From the NCBI RefSeq assembly GCF_003332305.1, contig NZ_QOIO01000003.1, forward strand, positions 62,001 through 126,000: a DNA stretch of 64,000 nt, in the 5' to 3' direction. The notes beneath the pieces are model-generated. The model was not told the origin of the DNA and made no database searches. It saw only the letters and a program-made list of their open reading frames with translations. The position numbers and the translations under genes are program-made. Position 1 is the stretch's first letter. Each line of letters opens with the position of its first letter. The stretch is from Microvirga aerophila. GTDB taxonomy: Bacteria; Pseudomonadota; Alphaproteobacteria; Rhizobiales; Beijerinckiaceae. Below are positions 17,106 to 27,100 of the stretch, piece by piece.

Positions 17106-18020
17106 ATGAAACACGTTACCCTCATTACCACCTGCACTGGGCGCAAGCGCGTGCTTCCAAAAGAGGAGGCTCACTTTCGGAATGTGCCAAAGTGGGATCC
17201 CGACGCGGCTGCCCGGCATTGGCTCAGCCAGCTTGCTGGGCTCGGGCGAACCCGCGCAGATAAGATGTACAGTGGTCGCGGGTTTGCTGAGGCTCGACGT
17301 GCGGCGGAATTGCTCGGAGCTCCCCTGAAGATTATCTCTGCTGGGCTTGGGTTGGTTGATGCGGAGGCGGAGGTACCCTCGTACGAGGCGACCATCTCGC
17401 CAGGGTTGCCTAATGCGATCCCGACCCATCTCGGCATTGCTCCGGATCACTGGTGGGCTGTGCTAAAGCAGTATCAGCGGTTTGAATGGCCTTCTGGTTG
17501 TCGCCTTCTGCTCATTGCGGCCTCTGGCTCTTACCTGCAAATGGTTGAGCGGGACCTGCTCACATTGCCGGTGGAGCGTCTCCGTTTGTTCACCCGTACG
17601 GAGGTTGGTGCGCTCCCGGCTGACTTAAGGTCGGCCGTGATGCCGTACGATGATCGCCTAGAGGCTGAGGGTGGCCGGCCTGGTACTGTTGCTGATTTCG
17701 CGCAGCGGGCGATGGCGGATTTCACGCAGTTCATCCTGCCCAACTCATTTACGGGAGGTGTCGAGGATCACGCAGCCTTGGTCAGGTCCCGCCTTGAGCC
17801 GCTCGCTGCTCCAATGAAACGGGTCGGTCGTAGGGCAACTGACGACGAAATCAGGGCTGCTATCGGTGTCCATTACCATGCTGTTGGCGGGCAAAGTTCC
17901 CGCATGCTGCAGAAACTGCGGCGTGAACTCGGGATTGCTTGCGAGCAATCTCGTTTCCGAGATCTGTTCAACAATTTCGAGGAGCTTCAGGGGGAGGGCA
18001 TGGAATGTCTCCCGCTATGA
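17106..18020 (+). CDS. dpdC: DpdC-like protein (YaaA-like fold)
   Basis: The 304-residue protein opens with VTLITTCTGRKR and has MYSGRGFAEARRAAELL and ISAGLGLVDAEAEVPSYEATI, motifs of the YaaA/DUF6884-like fold. In the Salmonella dpd cluster DpdC converts preQ0 already in DNA to the amido form (ADG). The identity as DpdC rests on the fold and on its place at the head of the dpd train, so it is less certain than dpdA. AAGG lies five bases before the ATG. The end overlaps dpdB1 by 16 bp. Confidence 0.65.
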   Translation: MKHVTLITTCTGRKRVLPKEEAHFRNVPKWDPDAAARHWLSQLAGLGRTRADKMYSGRGFAEARRAAELLGAPLKIISAGLGLVDAEAEVPSYEATISPGLPNAIPTHLGIAPDHWWAVLKQYQRFEWPSGCRLLLIAASGSYLQMVERDLLTLPVERLRLFTRTEVGALPADLRSAVMPYDDRLEAEGGRPGTVADFAQRAMADFTQFILPNSFTGGVEDHAALVRSRLEPLAAPMKRVGRRATDDEIRAAIGVHYHAVGGQSSRMLQKLRRELGIACEQSRFRDLFNNFEELQGEGMECLPL

Positions 18021-19129
18021 GCCATGTCGTCGTTCGGGCGCTTCGCGCTGTCCAGGGTGATGGAGTTCCAGTCTACTCATTCTTTTTGCATGGATCTGAC
18101 ATCACAAAGGTGGCGGACATCAGTCGCATTGCCCGAGATGATACGGATGGATTGCGTGGGTTTCAGCGTAAGGAAATCCGGGAGCATGTGAACTCGATTC
18201 TCGAGTTTCTCAACAGCGGTCCTGTGCTGTTCCCCAATGCAATCATTCTGGCCCTTTCGCAGGAAATTGAGTTTCGGCAGTCGCGGGGGCCTGCCCCCGA
18301 GGGACTCATTGAGGCAGCGCAAGGCGGCACCCTGACGATCCCCATTCACCCAGAAGGCCAGCGTGCTGCGTGGATCGTTGACGGGCAGCAGCGCTCCCTA
18401 GCTTTGGCGAAAGCCAAAAATCCGAGGTTCCCGGTTCCGGTTGTCGGCTTCATCTCTCCCGACATCGGCACGCAACGCGAGCAGTTCATCTTGGTCAACA
18501 AGGCGAAGCCCTTGCCGACCCGGTTGATCAACGAGTTGCTTCCCGAAATCGGCAGCGTCCTGCCGCGAGACTTGGCTCCTCGGCGGTTGCCGTCAGAATT
18601 ATGTAACCTGCTGAACCGGGATCCGTCGTCGCCATTCTATCATCTCATCCGTAGAGAGTCCGACAGCGAGCGTGACAAGGCTGTCGTCATTGATACGGCG
18701 CTTGTCGAGGCGATCAAACGTAATCTTCGACCTCCACTCGGGGCTCTGAGCCAATTCAGTGGTTTGCCCAGCGCCGATACGGATGGGATGTACCGCAGCT
18801 TGATTATGTATTGGTCCGCCGTCCGAGACATATTTCCCCACGCCTGGGGGCGGAGGCCAACCGAGAGTCGCCTGATGCATTCAGCCGGCATTCGCGCCAT
18901 GGGGGCCCTCATGGACCCCATCATGCTGAGAGCGGAGACCTCGACAACCATCGAGGAGGAGGTGCGTCGTTCGCTGAGTCGGATTGCTCCGTACTGCCGC
19001 TGGACTGAAGGTGTCTGGGAGGAGCTTGGTTGGCGCTGGAATGAGGTTCAGAGCACCACACCCCACATCTCGAGGCTGTCTGATTACCTCGTTCGCCTCG
19101 ACCGAGATCTCGCAAGGCCACACCGATGA
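18005..19129 (+). CDS. dpdB: DpdB paralogue 1 (DGQHR/DndB-like domain)
   Basis: DpdB works with the transglycosylase DpdA to insert preQ0 into DNA and is reported to hydrolyse ATP. The diagnostic motif here is DGQQR at residues 126-130, with GFQRKEIREHV upstream and QFILVNKAKPLP downstream, as in DGQHR/DndB proteins. I place the start at ATG 18005, seven bases after GGGGAGG (17991-17997) inside the end of dpdC; ATG 18017 is a second option. The stop overlaps dpdA in ATGA. A second, clearly homologous copy follows dpdA. Confidence 0.82.
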   Translation: MSPAMSHVVVRALRAVQGDGVPVYSFFLHGSDITKVADISRIARDDTDGLRGFQRKEIREHVNSILEFLNSGPVLFPNAIILALSQEIEFRQSRGPAPEGLIEAAQGGTLTIPIHPEGQRAAWIVDGQQRSLALAKAKNPRFPVPVVGFISPDIGTQREQFILVNKAKPLPTRLINELLPEIGSVLPRDLAPRRLPSELCNLLNRDPSSPFYHLIRRESDSERDKAVVIDTALVEAIKRNLRPPLGALSQFSGLPSADTDGMYRSLIMYWSAVRDIFPHAWGRRPTESRLMHSAGIRAMGALMDPIMLRAETSTTIEEEVRRSLSRIAPYCRWTEGVWEELGWRWNEVQSTTPHISRLSDYLVRLDRDLARPHR

Positions 19130-20412
19130 AGTTCATCTTTGCCGACTCTCTGGATATGGTCGATCCGCACTACGACATGCTGGCCGACCGCCATGCGCCG
19201 ACCCGTAAACCGTACTGGGATGACCTCTACCCGCACGAGATCCTCGGGTATGCTCCTTATGATGGCATCCTTGTGTCGCGCGGAATCGTCGGCGATCATA
19301 GGGTCGCCGGAAAATACAGTGCCTCGCAGGCGATGCGATTCCAAATCGAAGGAGCTCGCAAGTTCCTGCGCCTCGACAGTGAACGGTATCGACATCTCGC
19401 CATTTATGGAGACTGCGGTGCCTTTACCTATGTGAACGAAGAAGTTCCTCCTTACAGCCCTGAGGAAATGATCGACTTTTACGACCATGGTGGTTTTACG
19501 CACGGCTGTTCGGTCGATCACATCATATTCGACTATGAGGATGGTCTGCAGAAACTCGAGGGCGAAACGGAAGAAAGGCGGCGGCGGTTCGACATTACGC
19601 TCGACAATGCGAGCAAGTTCTTCGCCTTGGCGCACCGAATCAGCAACCGGTTCACGCCCCTCGGTGTCGTGCAGGGCTGGTCCCCTGGCAGCATGGCGGT
19701 CGCTGCCGAGCGGTTGGTGCGTATTGGATATACCTATCTTGCCATCGGCGGCATGGTACCCCTGAAATCCAACCAGATTCAAAACTGTCTGCGGGCAATC
19801 CGTGCAGCCATCCCGTCGAATACGAGAATTCATGTGCTCGGCTTCGCCAAGGCTGACGACATAGAATCGTTCCTTGAATTCAACATCACGAGCTTCGACA
19901 CAACGTCGCCTCTGATCAGAGCGTTCAAGGACGACCGGCAGAACTACTACCTGCCTGCGGACAAGGGCCGCCTGAAGTACTACACCGCCATTCGGGTGCC
20001 TCAGTCGATCGAGAACACACGACTGCAGCGCCTGGTCAAGCGAGGGGCCTTTCGTGCGGAAGACCTGACTCGGTTGGAAAAGACGGCTCTTTCGGCACTT
20101 CGGGCTTTTGACCGAAATGAAAACGAGGTCGAGGAGACCACACAGGCCGTGATGGCTTACAACGCGGTCCTGGCAACGGAGCGCCCCTATGCGGACGTGG
20201 CTGAGACGCCGAAAATAAAGGCATTAGCGGACCGGTACCGTGAGACGCTCAGCGACCGCGCCTGGCGTCAGTGCTCATGTGCCATTTGCCAGAGTGCCTC
20301 AATCGACGTGATCCTCTTCCGCGCGAGTAACCGTAACAAGCGCCGCGGTATTCACAACCTGGGCGTCTACAAACATCTTATCAACAATCTCGACATCAAA
20401 GAGGCCGTCTGA
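19126..20412 (+). CDS. dpdA: DpdA, DNA guanine transglycosylase (TGT-like)
   Basis: The protein (428 aa) carries the queuine tRNA-ribosyltransferase fold adapted to DNA. YGDCGAF (Asp96) corresponds to TGT DSGGFQ; VVQGW and AIGGM match the base-binding loops; HVLGFAKADDI matches the GxG phosphate loop; FDTTSP puts the likely nucleophile at Asp258. The zinc site is intact as Cys383, Cys385, Cys388 and His410 (CSCAIC...H). It exchanges guanine in DNA for preQ0 with DpdB. It starts in ATGA overlap with dpdB1, and dpdB2 begins immediately after its stop. Confidence 0.93.
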   Translation: MKFIFADSLDMVDPHYDMLADRHAPTRKPYWDDLYPHEILGYAPYDGILVSRGIVGDHRVAGKYSASQAMRFQIEGARKFLRLDSERYRHLAIYGDCGAFTYVNEEVPPYSPEEMIDFYDHGGFTHGCSVDHIIFDYEDGLQKLEGETEERRRRFDITLDNASKFFALAHRISNRFTPLGVVQGWSPGSMAVAAERLVRIGYTYLAIGGMVPLKSNQIQNCLRAIRAAIPSNTRIHVLGFAKADDIESFLEFNITSFDTTSPLIRAFKDDRQNYYLPADKGRLKYYTAIRVPQSIENTRLQRLVKRGAFRAEDLTRLEKTALSALRAFDRNENEVEETTQAVMAYNAVLATERPYADVAETPKIKALADRYRETLSDRAWRQCSCAICQSASIDVILFRASNRNKRRGIHNLGVYKHLINNLDIKEAV

Positions 20413-21519
20413 ATGCGCCATCTGACCTTTAATGCAATCCGGGCGGATCAAAGCAAATCCCATACGGTCGTGTCATTCGCCGCGTCCGCCAGGGAGATTC
20501 TCACATTTGCAGCAATCGACCGAATTGGCCGGGACAGCGAAGGCAATCTGAGTGGCTTTCAGCGGCCACAAATTGCCACTCACATCCGAGAAATCCGGGA
20601 CTATCTTGAAAAGCCCGATGCGATCCTGCCCAACCCCATCGTGGTCGCCTTTACGAGGGGTGTAAAGGTGACAGACGGCGACGATTCAGTCTGCAAGATC
20701 AAGATCGATGTTTCGGAGGGGCCTCTCGGCCTCGTCGTGGATGGACAGCAGCGCCTAACCGCCTTGTCCCAGCTGGAAGATAAGGACTTCAGGGTGTTTG
20801 TGTCTGTGGTGATCTGCCGTGATGAGGCGGAGCTGCGCCGGCAGTTCGTGCTGATCAACAACACGCGGCCGTTGCCGAAGTCCCTCATCTACGAACTGCT
20901 CCCTGGTGTCGAGAGCCTGCCCCCGCGCTTTGAGAGCCGCTCGATTGCAGCAGAGTTCACCGACAAGCTGAATTATTCTTCAATTTCTTCCCTCAGGGGA
21001 CAAATCCACCAGCATACCAACCCTAATGGCATTATCAGCGACACGGCGATTCAGAAGGTCATCATGAACTCTCTGAATGATGGCATTTTGCGTGACTTCA
21101 TGCCGTCAGCGAATGGGCGCGAGCGAAGCCTGAAGCTGGTCAGTGAGTTCTACAAAGCCGTCCAGCGGGTTTTCCCAGAGGCGTGGTGGGGGCATACTCC
21201 AAAAACGTCCCGGTTGGTCCATGGCGCCGGCATTGGTGCCCTCGGCTATGTCATGGAGGTGCTTGCGACCCTGGACGGCGCACGATCCTGGGAGGAATTC
21301 GCAAAGGGCATGGGCTGCCTTGTGGACCGAACCGCCTGGACGGGGGGCGAGTGGGACTTTGGCGGTGGCGACGTCCGTCACTGGAAAGCCATCCAAAACG
21401 TCAATCGGGACGTCACCACGCTCGCGCAGTACCTGGTCAAGGTCGTGCGCGCCGATCTGAAAGCGCGGCGCTCAAAGGGTCTCGATTCAGCACCCTTGCT
21501 TGAGGCCATGACCGGATAG
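20413..21519 (+). CDS. dpdB: DpdB paralogue 2 (DGQHR/DndB-like domain)
   Basis: This 368-residue protein shares the DpdB pattern: GFQRPQIATHI, DGQQR at 110-114, QFVLINNTRPLPKSLIYELLP, and a C-terminal part with ARLVHGAGIGALG-like sequence (SRLVHGAGIGALG) also seen in paralogue 1 (SRLMHSAGIRAMG). The two differ too much to be a recent duplication. Its ATG abuts the dpdA stop with no gap. A DpdB heteromer or division of labour is possible; which copy is the canonical DpdB cannot be told from sequence alone. Confidence 0.82.
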   Translation: MRHLTFNAIRADQSKSHTVVSFAASAREILTFAAIDRIGRDSEGNLSGFQRPQIATHIREIRDYLEKPDAILPNPIVVAFTRGVKVTDGDDSVCKIKIDVSEGPLGLVVDGQQRLTALSQLEDKDFRVFVSVVICRDEAELRRQFVLINNTRPLPKSLIYELLPGVESLPPRFESRSIAAEFTDKLNYSSISSLRGQIHQHTNPNGIISDTAIQKVIMNSLNDGILRDFMPSANGRERSLKLVSEFYKAVQRVFPEAWWGHTPKTSRLVHGAGIGALGYVMEVLATLDGARSWEEFAKGMGCLVDRTAWTGGEWDFGGGDVRHWKAIQNVNRDVTTLAQYLVKVVRADLKARRSKGLDSAPLLEAMTG

Positions 21520-21525
21520 CAACCG

Positions 21526-22158
21526 ATGGCTTACACAGTCAAAGAGGTCTTCAAGACGTTACAAGGCGAAGGAGCGCAGGCTGGGCGAGCGGCTGTGTTT
21601 TGCCGGTTTTCCGGTTGTAACCTCTGGTCTGGGCGGGAGGACGACCGCAGCCGAGCCATATGCCAGTTCTGTGATACCGACTTTGTTGGAACAGATGGGG
21701 TCGGAGGAGGGCGGTTCCAGTCAGCGGAAGCCTTGGCCCAGGCGATAGAGGATGCCTGGGCAGGAGCGGGGCGCCAGCGGTTTGTTGTTTTCACCGGGGG
21801 GGAACCGCTGCTCCAACTCGATCAATTCCTAATCGAGGCTGTGCGAAGGCGTGGTTTCGAGGTTGCGGTTGAAACTAATGGGACGGTCGAGGCCCAGCCA
21901 GGGTTGGACTGGGTCTGTGTCAGCCCCAAAGCCGGCGCTCCCCTGCGCCAATCCCGCGGCAACGAACTCAAGCTCGTCTACCCTCAGGTCGGACTTGACC
22001 CTGCCACCGTGGCCGGCTTGGCGTTCGAGCACTTTTGGTTGCAGCCCATGGATGGACCAAGGCGTGAGGCAAATACAGTGGCTGCGGTCGAGTACTGCCT
22101 GCAGAATCCCCGTTGGAGATTGAGCTTGCAAACCCACAAACTTATTGGGATTCCGTAA
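21526..22158 (+). CDS. queE: QueE, 7-carboxy-7-deazaguanine synthase
   Basis: QueE is the radical SAM enzyme that turns 6-carboxytetrahydropterin into 7-carboxy-7-deazaguanine on the way to preQ0. The unusual cluster motif C-x14-C-x2-C typical of QueE is present as Cys31, Cys46 and Cys49. The substrate-binding start FKTLQGEG and the SAM motif FTGGEPLLQ are also present. The 210-residue length is normal. It lies six bases after dpdB2 and its stop is followed directly by queD (TAAATG). Confidence 0.95.
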   Translation: MAYTVKEVFKTLQGEGAQAGRAAVFCRFSGCNLWSGREDDRSRAICQFCDTDFVGTDGVGGGRFQSAEALAQAIEDAWAGAGRQRFVVFTGGEPLLQLDQFLIEAVRRRGFEVAVETNGTVEAQPGLDWVCVSPKAGAPLRQSRGNELKLVYPQVGLDPATVAGLAFEHFWLQPMDGPRREANTVAAVEYCLQNPRWRLSLQTHKLIGIP

Positions 22159-22542
22159 ATGTTTGGGCTGAGCAAACAGTTTTGGTTCGAGGCTGCTCAC
22201 ACGCTTCAGCGGACAATTGACGCTGAACCCAGTCGGCGCATCCATGGTCACTCCTATCGGGCTGAGGTGACGGTCCGCGGCGTTCCGGATCTCTCAACTG
22301 GCATGGTGGTAGACTTAGGTCTGTTCGAACGGGCGCTTGATGAGGCGCGCGACGGACTCGACCACCGGTTCTTGGACGAGGTTCAGGATCTGGGGCCTGC
22401 AACCATGGAAAATCTGTCGGCGTGGATTTGGCGAAAGGTTGCGCCAACGTGCACCGGGTTGGCTCGGGTCACCATATACCGCGACAGCAGCGGCGATATG
22501 TGCGGCTATCTCGGTCCACTCAATGGGGAGAACCGGCTGTGA
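22159..22542 (+). CDS. queD: QueD-like 6-carboxytetrahydropterin synthase, Ser in place of catalytic Cys
   Basis: The zinc ligands of the COG0720 family are present: His14 (FEAAH) and His29/His31 (HGH). QueD should convert dihydroneopterin triphosphate to 6-carboxytetrahydropterin. In QueD the catalytic Cys lies four residues before the first His of HGH (CxxxHGH); here that residue is Ser25. The downstream Asp-His-Arg of the active site (LDHRF) and the later Glu (PATMEN) are kept. The protein may be less active, use another residue, or be helped by a chromosomal QueD. The stop overlaps the GTG of queC. Confidence 0.88.
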   Translation: MFGLSKQFWFEAAHTLQRTIDAEPSRRIHGHSYRAEVTVRGVPDLSTGMVVDLGLFERALDEARDGLDHRFLDEVQDLGPATMENLSAWIWRKVAPTCTGLARVTIYRDSSGDMCGYLGPLNGENRL

Positions 22543-23258
22543 CGCATGGCGCTCTCGTCTTATTCTCGGGTGGGCAAGACTCGACCACGTGCTTAGCCTG
22601 GGCCTTAGATCGGTTCGAGACCGTTGAGACAGTGGGGTATGATTACGGTCAGCGGCACATTGTCGAACTTGAGTGCCGCAAAACGATTCGCGACCGCCTT
22701 GCCCGTGAGTTTCCCCAATGGGCAGGTCGGATCGGAGAAGACCATACGATTCGGATCGATGCTCTCAAAGAGATCTCGAACACGAGCCTCACCCAAGACG
22801 TCGAAATCGCCATGGGGAATGATGGCCTCCCCAACACCTTTGTGCCAGGGCGCAATCTCATCTTTCTCACGTTCGCGGCGGCCCTCGCCTACCGCCGTGG
22901 CCTGAAGCATATCGTCGGCGGCATGTGCGAGACGGATTTTTCCGGCTACCCTGATTGCCGGGATGACACCGTCAAAGCCATGCAGTTGGCACTCAACCTC
23001 GGCATGGATCGCCGCTTCGTCCTGCATACCCCTCTCATGTGGATCAACAAGGCCGAGACCTGGGAACTCGCACAGGAGCTTGGGGGTGACGCTTTGGTCG
23101 AGATCGTGCGAACCGAGACACATACTTGCTACCGCGGCGACCGGGGCGACCTGCATGACTGGGGGTATGGATGTGGTGAATGTCCGGCCTGTGAGTTGCG
23201 CGCAGCAGGTTATGAGCAATGGGGCGTAGCGTCTGTCCAAGAAGGAGTCTCTCAATGA
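22539..23258 (+). CDS. queC: QueC, 7-cyano-7-deazaguanine (preQ0) synthase
   Basis: QueC uses ATP and ammonia to make preQ0 from 7-carboxy-7-deazaguanine. The PP-loop LFSGGQDST is at the N-terminus, and the zinc cluster is visible near the end as GCGECPAC plus an earlier Cys (HTCYRG). I choose GTG 22539 because it overlaps the queD stop (GTGA), has GGGGAG about eight bases upstream, and puts the PP-loop where the family has it. The stop overlaps the ATG of the transporter gene (ATGA). Confidence 0.95.
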   Translation: MTHGALVLFSGGQDSTTCLAWALDRFETVETVGYDYGQRHIVELECRKTIRDRLAREFPQWAGRIGEDHTIRIDALKEISNTSLTQDVEIAMGNDGLPNTFVPGRNLIFLTFAAALAYRRGLKHIVGGMCETDFSGYPDCRDDTVKAMQLALNLGMDRRFVLHTPLMWINKAETWELAQELGGDALVEIVRTETHTCYRGDRGDLHDWGYGCGECPACELRAAGYEQWGVASVQEGVSQ

Positions 23259-23818
23259 ATTTGGAAGCTCGGCGTAGAGTCGAAGGCTATGTATTTTTGG
23301 CAGCATTTGCCGCATGCATTCCAGCCGCCAACTGGTTCATTGGCCATATCGGGACAGTGTGCCCTCCAAGCAGTCCATGCCTGTTGCCAGTCGCGCCAGG
23401 AATTTTGGCACCGAGTGGCGTTTTGATGGTCGGACTGGCTTTGGTGCTGAGAGACCTCGTGCAGCGCAGGCTTGGTAAGGTGTGGACGCTCGGAGCAGTG
23501 CTGGTGGGTGCGGTGTTGTCGGCCCTGCTGGCACCGCCGGCGCTCGTGGTCGCCTCCGGTCTGGCGTTCCTGATCTCAGAACTGGCGGATTTTGCCGTTT
23601 ACACGCCGCTGCAGCGCCGTGGCCTCGTGTTGGCTGTAGCCGCCAGCAGCGCAATAGGGCTCGTGGTCGACAGTGTCCTGTTCCTATGGCTAGCATTTGG
23701 AGACCTGTCCTTCTTGGTCGGCCAAGTTCTGGGCAAGAGTTGGATGGTGCTTCTCGCTTTGCCGGTGATTTGGCTGCTCCGCGAGCGGGACGCTCGAATC
23801 GGCTTTCAGCCGGCATAA
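23255..23818 (+). CDS. YhhQ-like (VUT family) queuosine-precursor transporter
   Basis: The 187-residue protein is strongly hydrophobic with about six membrane segments. [13 protein letters not shown] is a hallmark of the YhhQ/VUT family of preQ0/preQ1 importers. ATG 23255 overlaps the queC stop in ATGA, which fixes the start. Its place at the end of the preQ0 biosynthesis genes suggests it brings in 7-deazapurine precursor to supplement synthesis. It is somewhat shorter than E. coli YhhQ. Confidence 0.8.
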   Translation: MNLEARRRVEGYVFLAAFAACIPAANWFIGHIGTVCPPSSPCLLPVAPGILAPSGVLMVGLALVLRDLVQRRLGKVWTLGAVLVGAVLSALLAPPALVVASGLAFLISELADFAVYTPLQRRGLVLAVAASSAIGLVVDSVLFLWLAFGDLSFLVGQVLGKSWMVLLALPVIWLLRERDARIGFQPA

Positions 23819-24117
23819 AGAGGCGGACTGATCTCGAACTCCGTTGTTCACTACAGTGAAACGACATCCCGGCAACAGTATCATAGCCGCAATGACATTA
23901 CTTACACAGGCAAAATAACCTGGTCTATTATAACGACATAGCGTTTATAGGAGCTCGGTTCACCAGAACATCTGTGCTACAATCACCTATTGGTTGTGTC
24001 CCCGGCGCCACATGGACATTCAGGAGTCCCTAGACGTGGTGCATTCCCCTTGGAATTCTCATCCTTTCCTCTACGCTGAGCCGAAAAAGGGGCAGTGGAG
24101 CACTGCGGGGGCAATTC
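23819..24117 (+). other. Junction between the modification and restriction operons
   Basis: About 300 bp without a gene separate the transporter from dpdE. The dpdE frame is open back to 24034 but without ATG or GTG before 24118. A weak promoter candidate lies at 23902-23931. The stretch 23880-23950 is AT-rich, as expected for a promoter. Confidence 0.5.
23902..23931 (+). promoter_or_regulatory. Possible promoter of the dpdE-D operon
   Basis: TTACAC (23902-23907) and TATTAT (23926-23931) are separated by 18 bp. The -35 is imperfect. It is the best match in the gap. Confidence 0.25.
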
Positions 24118-27100
24118 GTGCTTGTAAGGGCAAATGGCGGCAACTGGGCATCACTTGGGGTAGGCAAGATAATCAAGAGGCTAGGCGAGCACTGCGCAGT
24201 CGAGTATTTTGATGCGCCTACCTCTGCACCTGTCGTCCACGAGATTGAGGTCGTCCACTTAGAAGCAATAACTCTGCCCGAGCAGACACGTGTTTACCAC
24301 TATAATTCTGTGGGCGCTTGGGAGATCGGGCGTATTCTCGACGATCAGGGCGATCGCCAATTAGTCCGGTTTCCCAACGGCGTGACCAAGCATCTAGACG
24401 TGAGCGATGTCTTCGTGCGTTGGTCAGTGCCCATTGCTGACCCAACGCCATTTCTTGCGAATAAAATCAATGAGAGCCCCCGCTTCTCTGATGGAAGAAG
24501 CGCGTTCATGCGCTCGCTCATTGCTCAGCGCGCAGCTTCTATGGGCATGTCCGCGCTGCTCTCGTCTGCAGTAGAGCTCGAAGCGCACCAGATTGAGGTG
24601 GTTCGGCGCATTCTGCAGGATCCAGTCCAGCGCTACCTCCTTGCGGATGAGGTCGGGCTCGGCAAAACCATCGAAGCCGGGGTGCTCATCCGGCAATGCG
24701 TTCTCGACTCAGCCGACGATGCCTGGATTCTCGTACTCGTTCCTGAGCCTCTTATCGCGCAGTGGCGTTCTGAGCTTTCAAGCAAATTCTTCCTTGAGCA
24801 CAGTTTGGACAAACGGGTTCACGTCATTGCTCATGGAGATGCCGACCGCATCCGATCACTGATCGGTAAGGCGACGATGCTGGTGATCGACGAAGCGCAT
24901 CACCTGACTGATATGAGGTCGACTGGAGACCAGGGCATCTACCACGAGATTGCCGCAGCAGTTTCTGAAATCGAGCGGATCCTACTCCTCTCTGCTACGC
25001 CCGCACTGCACAATGAGCGAGGCTTCCTACGAATGCTGCACCTTCTTGATGCGAAGACCTATCCTCTCGACGGGGAAGCCGCGTTCCGCCGCAAGATCGA
25101 AGCGCGTCAGGTGCTAGCCGAGATCGTCGCCGGACTCACACCAGAGAACGTGCTTTACCTCGATTATACGATCGATCAACTGGCCCACCTTTTCCCAAAC
25201 GATGGGCTGATGCAGGAACATGCCTCTGCGCTTCACGCCGTGATTGACCAGATGCCTGGGGAAGACGACCCGGGGTTGATCGAAGCCATCGGGCGGGTTC
25301 ATGCCCATCTGAGTGAAGTCTACCGGCTCCATCGACGCATCCTACGCCACCGTCGGCGCAGCATTGGCGGTCTCACACCAGACAGGTCAGGTGTCCAGAT
25401 CATCGAATATTCTTCTCCTGACATGGCAGCATTGACGGCTGCCATGGATGATTGGCGTTTCGCCGAGGTCTCTCATCTCGGAGACGACCAGAGCGGTAAG
25501 GTTTGGTCGGATCGTGTGCGCGCGTTCTGGCAGGTGCTAGACCGAGCGTCTCATTATCCAATCTCCGGCAGCGGGGGAATTGGTTTTCTAGCTCGCCGCC
25601 CCGCACTCATCGGTGACGCTGAGAGGTTTGGCCGGATTGAGAGGTTATTGGCGCGACCGGGGCTGTTCCAGGACCGCGCGACAGCTTTAGCTGATGCCCT
25701 TCCGCCTTTGCTCTCCCGCAAAGCCCAGTGCGTAATCTTCTGCTCCGACCCAAAAACCGCAGATGCATTAGCGAAATTCTTGGCAGATCGTCTGAATAAG
25801 ATTGTCGACCGGCACAGCCCAGATGATGACAGCTGGCTCGTCTTCAACGATGATCCAACTCACGCTATTCTTGTCTGTGACCGCCGCGCTGAGGAGGGGC
25901 TGAACCTTCAGGGCGGAAGGAAAATCGTTGTCCATTATGATGTTCCGTTCAACCCCAATCGCATCGAGCAACGTTTGGGGCGCGCCGACCGCTACGGGTC
26001 AGGGGATCCGGTTCTGTCTCTGGTCCTCCAATGCAACGATGATCCGCTCGGCGGTGCCTGGACAGGCTATCTGAGCACAGGCCTGCGGGTCTTCAGTCGC
26101 TCGGTCGCAAGTCTCCAGTACCTGATTGATGACACCATACGTGGCCTGTCTTCTGCGCTTTTCTCTGATGGATCCGAAGCGCTTGCCGACCTAACCAGAG
26201 AGAGTGCCGGAGAGCAGGGGATCATTGAGCGCGAGATTCGCAACATCGACCAGCAGGATGCCCTTGACGCCTTGGGCATGCCGCCGACACAACTCCTCGA
26301 CGATCTCTCAGATATCGATGATGACTGGCGTTCGATCGCCGCCGATACCACAGTCTGGCTCGAGCGAACCCTGCAGTTCGTCCGCGCAGAAGATCGAACT
26401 GTGGGATCACTGGACGTCAGCGATGCTACGCCATTTCGTTACCACTACTCGACTTCGAGTCGGCACACACTAATTCCCCTTGCAACGGTCATGGAGCATT
26501 GTGAACCTTCACTCGACGTCGTCTCGAACTCGCATCGGGCCCGGGCTATACGAACCATTCCGTATACGTTTCGGCGCCGCACCGCCCTGACCCGAGGCGC
26601 ACGTAATGCGGGTGTCGGACTCTTGCGCTATGGTGATCCGTTCATTGCCGGTATGACCGCGATTACTGAGGCCGATGACCGTGGGCGGTCCTTTGCGATG
26701 TGGCGCTTCGTGCCCGGCTACAAGTCTCATCAGAGTGCCGACATTTTCCTAAGGTTCGATTTCGTGGTCGAAGCTGATCTCGAACTTGCCCACAATGTGC
26801 TCGACCGCTTTGGGCGCAATCAATCAGCATCGACGGCGGCAATAAGGCGCCGCGGTGATATGGCGCTGCCGCCATTTTTTAAGACGGTCTGGCTCACTCA
26901 GGAGTTTGAGCCAGTCGAGGACCCGGCGCTCCTCGAAGTGCTAACCCGACCATATGTGCCCGAGCCACAGGATGCCGGTGGACGAGACTTCAACCTGAAT
27001 GCCCGGCGGTGGGAAAGCGTCCGCCGACTGAATATCCCAGAGCTCGACTACTGGTCCGAGTTTTGCAGCAAAGCCCGTATCGAGGCCGAAGTGGCACTGC

